From an uncultured Alteromonadaceae bacterium (GTDB taxonomy: Bacteria > Pseudomonadota > Gammaproteobacteria > Enterobacterales > Alteromonadaceae), in contig CANMXU010000032.1 in the NCBI GenBank assembly GCA_947501935.1, positions 1-51,182 of the forward strand: DNA of 51,182 nucleotides, given 5' to 3'. Shown piece after piece: positions 48,167 to 51,182 of this stretch. The notes below the pieces were generated by a model. The model ran no database searches, had not been told where the DNA came from, and saw only the letters and a program-made list of their open reading frames with translations. Position numbers and translations under genes: made by a program. The stretch's first letter is position 1, and each line of letters starts with the position of its first letter.

Positions 48167-49663
48167 ATGAAAAAAACATTACATTCATTCATGATAGTTA
48201 GTTTTGCAACTATCACAGCAGCTTTTGTGAGCACAGCTTCACTTGCAGCGCCCAGTGAAAAAAGTAAAGTGGTCATTGATTACTGGACACCTGAACGTAT
48301 TTCAAAAGCAATCCCTAGACATATGGTAGTGGACAAGAAAAATGGACTTGGATATATCATGCGACCAGATGGCTCATTGAAACCTCATGGTCACAATATA
48401 GTAGCCGAAGTGACTAGGCTCAAGAGCCATATAACAAAAGCTCCCAATGCCAAACCTAGTAGTGGTAATGGTGATTCAGAAGCTCCTTTGATAACGCAGC
48501 TTGAACCGGAAGACGGAGCAATCATAGGTGCTGAACAAAGGTTTTCTGTATCTATCACAGATGCGAGCGGTGTTCGTTCAGCCACATTGACCATTATCTA
48601 CCCCTCCGGACAGACTCAAGATTTTACAATGGTGAATTCAGGAGCTGATCTCTGGGAAAATACACTCTCTGGTTTTACCGATGGAAACTGGAGTTGGCGA
48701 GTCCAGGCAAGGGATGGCTCAAAAGGTAAAGGAAACTCTAGCACATCAGGAGATTGGGGATTTACTGTTGATACCGGTTCAGGTGGAAGTGGTGGCGGTA
48801 GCAGTGACTCTATAGCTAACAGCGGATGGGGTTTTAACGGCGATCTACAGACAGCATCAGGAAGGCTTTTATATGAAATGCCCAATAACCGCAAGAAGCG
48901 TCGTTGGTCGGCGTATGTTTGTTCAGGCACTGTTGTCACAGACAATATTAGTGGCCGATCAATTATTGTTACAGCGGCTCATTGTGTTTACGATGATGCA
49001 AACAAAGCGTTTGCACGAAACGTATTGTTCATCCCTAATCAAGATCAAACAACAGGCTCTGGAACAGACGGCGATTGCTCAAATGACCCCCTTGGGTGCT
49101 GGGCACCCAGTTTTGGTGTAGTGGATGAAAATTGGACTACTAGGACGTTCCCAGAGAACATCCCTTGGGACTATGCCTATTACGTAGTGAGTGATACAGG
49201 TGCTCATGCTGGCTCAGCAGTATCCTCAGATGCACTGGATGTTGAAGCTGGAGATCTGCCGTTAGATTTCAGCCCCCCTACATTTGATGATGGAACACCA
49301 GGGGACTCAAGTAGTGATTTTACATACGGACTGGGTTATTCCTACAGTGACGATCCTAACTTTATGTTCTGCGCAGATGACATGACAACCAATGGTTCAG
49401 ATAACTGGTGGATCCCTGTTTGTAGATTATCCGGTGGCTCTTCAGGTGGCCCATGGGTTCAGGACATGACCCTTACATCAGGTAGCGGACCCATTATTTC
49501 AGTCAATTCTTGGGGGTATTCAGATGGCAGTCCGGGTATGGCAGGACCCAAGCTATCAGATTCATCTGCCTTTTGCTTATTTAATGAATCTGTAAGTATA
49601 AGCTTTGCATCTATCCCCTCTGGCGATGGTGGCGAGGGGGTTGCGGTCAATTATTGTAACTAG
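48167..49663 (+). CDS. Secreted trypsin-like serine protease
   Basis: 498 residues. A signal peptide (1-28, ending SLAAPS), a propeptide-like region, an Ig/fibronectin-like beta domain (about 107-203: SVSITDASGVRSATLTIIYPSG ... SWRVQARDGS), a Gly/Ser linker (204-215) and a trypsin-like catalytic domain. The triad is His272 in IVTAAHC, Asp335 in IPWDYAYYVV and Ser426 in GGSSGGPW. There is no C-terminal sorting domain, so export past the outer membrane would be by type II secretion. The GC content and codon choice are higher and more even than in the neighbouring genes, a hint of acquisition. It has its own terminator. Confidence 0.88.
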   Translation: MKKTLHSFMIVSFATITAAFVSTASLAAPSEKSKVVIDYWTPERISKAIPRHMVVDKKNGLGYIMRPDGSLKPHGHNIVAEVTRLKSHITKAPNAKPSSGNGDSEAPLITQLEPEDGAIIGAEQRFSVSITDASGVRSATLTIIYPSGQTQDFTMVNSGADLWENTLSGFTDGNWSWRVQARDGSKGKGNSSTSGDWGFTVDTGSGGSGGGSSDSIANSGWGFNGDLQTASGRLLYEMPNNRKKRRWSAYVCSGTVVTDNISGRSIIVTAAHCVYDDANKAFARNVLFIPNQDQTTGSGTDGDCSNDPLGCWAPSFGVVDENWTTRTFPENIPWDYAYYVVSDTGAHAGSAVSSDALDVEAGDLPLDFSPPTFDDGTPGDSSSDFTYGLGYSYSDDPNFMFCADDMTTNGSDNWWIPVCRLSGGSSGGPWVQDMTLTSGSGPIISVNSWGYSDGSPGMAGPKLSDSSAFCLFNESVSISFASIPSGDGGEGVAVNYCN

Positions 49664-49679
49664 CCTTTAAACGAATTGG

Positions 49680-49714
49680 AAAAAGCCGGAACAGATTGTA
49701 ATTTCCGGTTTTTT
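49680..49714 (+). terminator. Terminator of the protease gene
   Basis: CCGGAA (49686-49691) pairs with TTCCGG (49703-49708), extended outward by A-T pairs and one G-T wobble, then a T-run. Confidence 0.8.
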
Positions 49715-50084
49715 ATTTATCACTCTTGTTTTTGCGTAGCCTACATGTGAATAAGAAATTGTGAACAGAATAGTGAACGCATCCAAGTTTGATTTCATTA
49801 TCAATTTATAAGTACTACTTTTTAATAGTTGTTTCCAACTGAAAAGAGCTTTCAGGAGTTATTTTAATCAAACCTGATTTAACCTCACATACCGGCTCCT
49901 GAGCCATCAGTCCAATTATCTGTATGTGGTGGTCAAATATAATGAATTGAAAAAAGTGGCTTAAGAACTTTCCAGTTTTGATTGACCATTACAAGTCACC
50001 TCATGTATTTTTGGGGTATCTTAAATATTTAGCTTTTTTGATATTATTAATTAATACTTAGTATTGAAATTATTGGAGGCATGT
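49715..50084. other. 370-base interval without a supported gene
   Basis: AT-rich sequence between the protease and the HDOD gene. A minus-strand frame open from about 49970 down to TAG 49815, with one internal ATG at 49907, looks gene-like over its last 50 codons (FDHHIQIIGLMAQEPVCEVK) but has no start or ribosome site for its full length. It could be a decayed gene. The 3' end holds the leader and TTGGAGG ribosome site of the HDOD gene. Confidence 0.4.
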
Positions 50085-50924
50085 ATGCGTATCACAGCGG
50101 TACAATACGCTCAAAAATCACAGGAGATATGTGTCTTACCCGATGTATATATTCGGTTAAAAGAAATGCTAGAGAGTGAGCAAGCAAGTTTAAATAGCAT
50201 TGCTGATATCATTTCTTTAGATCCTGCTTTAGCCTCATGCTTGTTAAAAATTGCCAATAGCCCGTTATTTAATTTTCCAAGAGAAGTTGATTCAATACCT
50301 CGCGCCCTTATGATTTTAGGCATAAAAGAGGTTCATAATTTAATTAACGCATATGGTGTTACTGCTGCATTTTCAGAAATTAACCCTAAAATAATGGATA
50401 TGGATAAATTTTGGGAAATAAGTGTTGATTGTGCTCTGCTCACTAAATTCTTAGCCAAAAGAAAAAATATAAAAAACAGTGAGGGACTTTTTCTTGCAGG
50501 GTTATTTCACAATATTGGTGAACTTGCTATTGTGCATAATGCCCCCAAGAAGGTGCAGTATTGTGAAGCTTACAACAGTGATGAAACACCATGGAAACGT
50601 CAACAAGACGTTTTTGGTTTTACATTTGCAGAATGTAGTGCTGAGCTATTAACCTTATGGAATTTACCCGAGGCTATTATTAGGCCTATACGAGAATATA
50701 ATTTTGCCTATAGTAAAGAGTTATCTCCTGAAAGTACGTTATTATATATTACCTCTCGTTTAGCCATTATTAATTCACACCTTGGTATGTATTCAAAAGT
50801 TAATTTACTAGGCAAGCATTTAATGGAAGATCTCAAGCTTACTATGAGTGATATAGATGATGCTTTGGAGTTTTGTAATGCCGAAGGTATGGCGATTATG
50901 TCTGCTTTAAAAGTAACTGGTTAG
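50085..50924 (+). CDS. HDOD-domain signalling protein
   Basis: 279 residues. The HDOD domain (about 10-205) opens ICVLPDVYIRLKEMLESEQASLNSIADIISLDPALASCLLKIANSPLFNFPREVDSIPRALMILGIKEVHNL, and has the HD-like but non-catalytic GLFLAGLFHNIGELAIVHNAP. HDOD proteins are scaffold-like regulators in signalling, motility and biofilm control; they lack phosphodiesterase activity. ATG 50085 is chosen because TTGGAGG lies 5 bases upstream; another ATG at 50081 is out of frame. No partner domain (GGDEF, receiver) is fused to it. Confidence 0.9.
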   Translation: MRITAVQYAQKSQEICVLPDVYIRLKEMLESEQASLNSIADIISLDPALASCLLKIANSPLFNFPREVDSIPRALMILGIKEVHNLINAYGVTAAFSEINPKIMDMDKFWEISVDCALLTKFLAKRKNIKNSEGLFLAGLFHNIGELAIVHNAPKKVQYCEAYNSDETPWKRQQDVFGFTFAECSAELLTLWNLPEAIIRPIREYNFAYSKELSPESTLLYITSRLAIINSHLGMYSKVNLLGKHLMEDLKLTMSDIDDALEFCNAEGMAIMSALKVTG

Positions 50925-51107
50925 CTGTAAGTGGTTGCATAGGTGTTGTCATAGAAGACACTGTGAGTTTTGTTCACATTAAACTAAATAGAACAAGGTT
51001 TCGTAGGAGTACAGATGTTCCAAACTTTAGATTACATTATGGAATGAGTTAATATCTAATCATTGCTCAAAGATGTCGACTTTGTTCTATACAATGGAAA
51101 CAAAATT

Positions 51108-51182
51108 TGATCTGCTCTAATGGCACCGCACACTTTAATAAGGGATAATTATTCCATTAAATTAAGGTGTGAACATGACTCA
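51108..51182 (+). mobile_element. End of an insertion sequence, reading rightward out of the window
   Basis: Exact inverted copy of bases 3-77. It runs from its boundary near 51108 to AAGGTG and an ATG at 51175-51177 followed by ACT CA, the presumed start of a transposase gene outside the window. The 180 bases between the HDOD gene and this element contain no gene that I can support. Confidence 0.75.

Noticed and set aside
49815..49907. Thirty-residue minus-strand frame in the gap before the HDOD gene
   Set aside because: No ribosome site or full-length start; kept only as a possible decayed gene in the description of the gap.
1..51182. Composite transposon formed by the two inverted IS ends
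   Set aside because: The segment between them is mostly essential housekeeping genes in conserved order, so it is ordinary chromosome between IS copies.

Overview
The window looks like chromosome from a marine, low-GC gammaproteobacterium of the Alteromonadales, most likely Colwelliaceae (Colwellia/Thalassotalea-like). This rests on protein character and gene content (ssrA-smpB-ratA-rnfH-bamE-recN-nadK, grpE-dnaK-dnaJ, apt-dnaX-ybaB, ubiT/ubiUV), not on a marker-gene comparison. Both ends of the window carry the same 75-bp sequence in inverted orientation (3-77 and 51108-51182). In each copy it leads outward into the first codons of an apparent transposase gene, so the window is bounded by two copies of one insertion sequence and may be a complete assembly contig.

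Layout. 1-1.7 kb: IS end, a gene remnant and a P4-type integrase beside the 3' end of ssrA, the edge of an integrated island. 1.7-12.3 kb: housekeeping block with tmRNA and SmpB, RatA/RnfH, BamE, RecN behind a perfect LexA box, NadK, the GrpE/DnaK/DnaJ chaperones behind two sigma-32 promoters, and DusC. 12.5-13.7 kb: an HvfA-type RiPP metallophore precursor with a tandem Cys-rich core but no modification genes beside it, then an FNR-box promoter, a 40-residue membrane protein and a single-domain response regulator. 13.7-17 kb: Apt, DnaX with a complete programmed frameshift signal, and YbaB. 17-19.4 kb: TehB behind a near-perfect FNR box, a SpoU-family methyltransferase, a MITE-like element and a SEC-C protein.

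19.4-31.6 kb: a photo-oxidative/membrane-lipid stress regulon. An ECF sigma factor and its ChrR anti-sigma factor are followed by a TudS-DUF1722 protein, photolyase, a SnoaL-like protein, SDR, FAD oxidoreductase, DUF1365 protein and a CFA-type methyltransferase. A DUF2878/chalcone-isomerase-like/DUF3833 operon and a YfcH-type SDR lie just upstream. Three transcription units share one promoter pattern, TGATCTT-N15-CGTAT, which I read as the binding site of this sigma factor.

31.8-39.6 kb: a YgjP-like metallopeptidase, DEAD-box helicase, opine-dehydrogenase-like protein, a 34-unit 8-bp minisatellite and a Gld-type ABC exporter operon. 39.9-47.8 kb: UbiT divergent from UbiUV (oxygen-independent ubiquinone synthesis) with FNR-like sites between them, RoxA, a long FabG-type reductase, RsuA, and a chemoreceptor with a periplasmic CxxCH haem motif and its own FNR-like site. 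47.8-51.2 kb: a secreted trypsin-like protease, an HDOD protein and the right-hand IS end. Two regulatory themes run through the accessory parts: oxygen limitation (FNR boxes) and photo-oxidative stress (ECF promoters).
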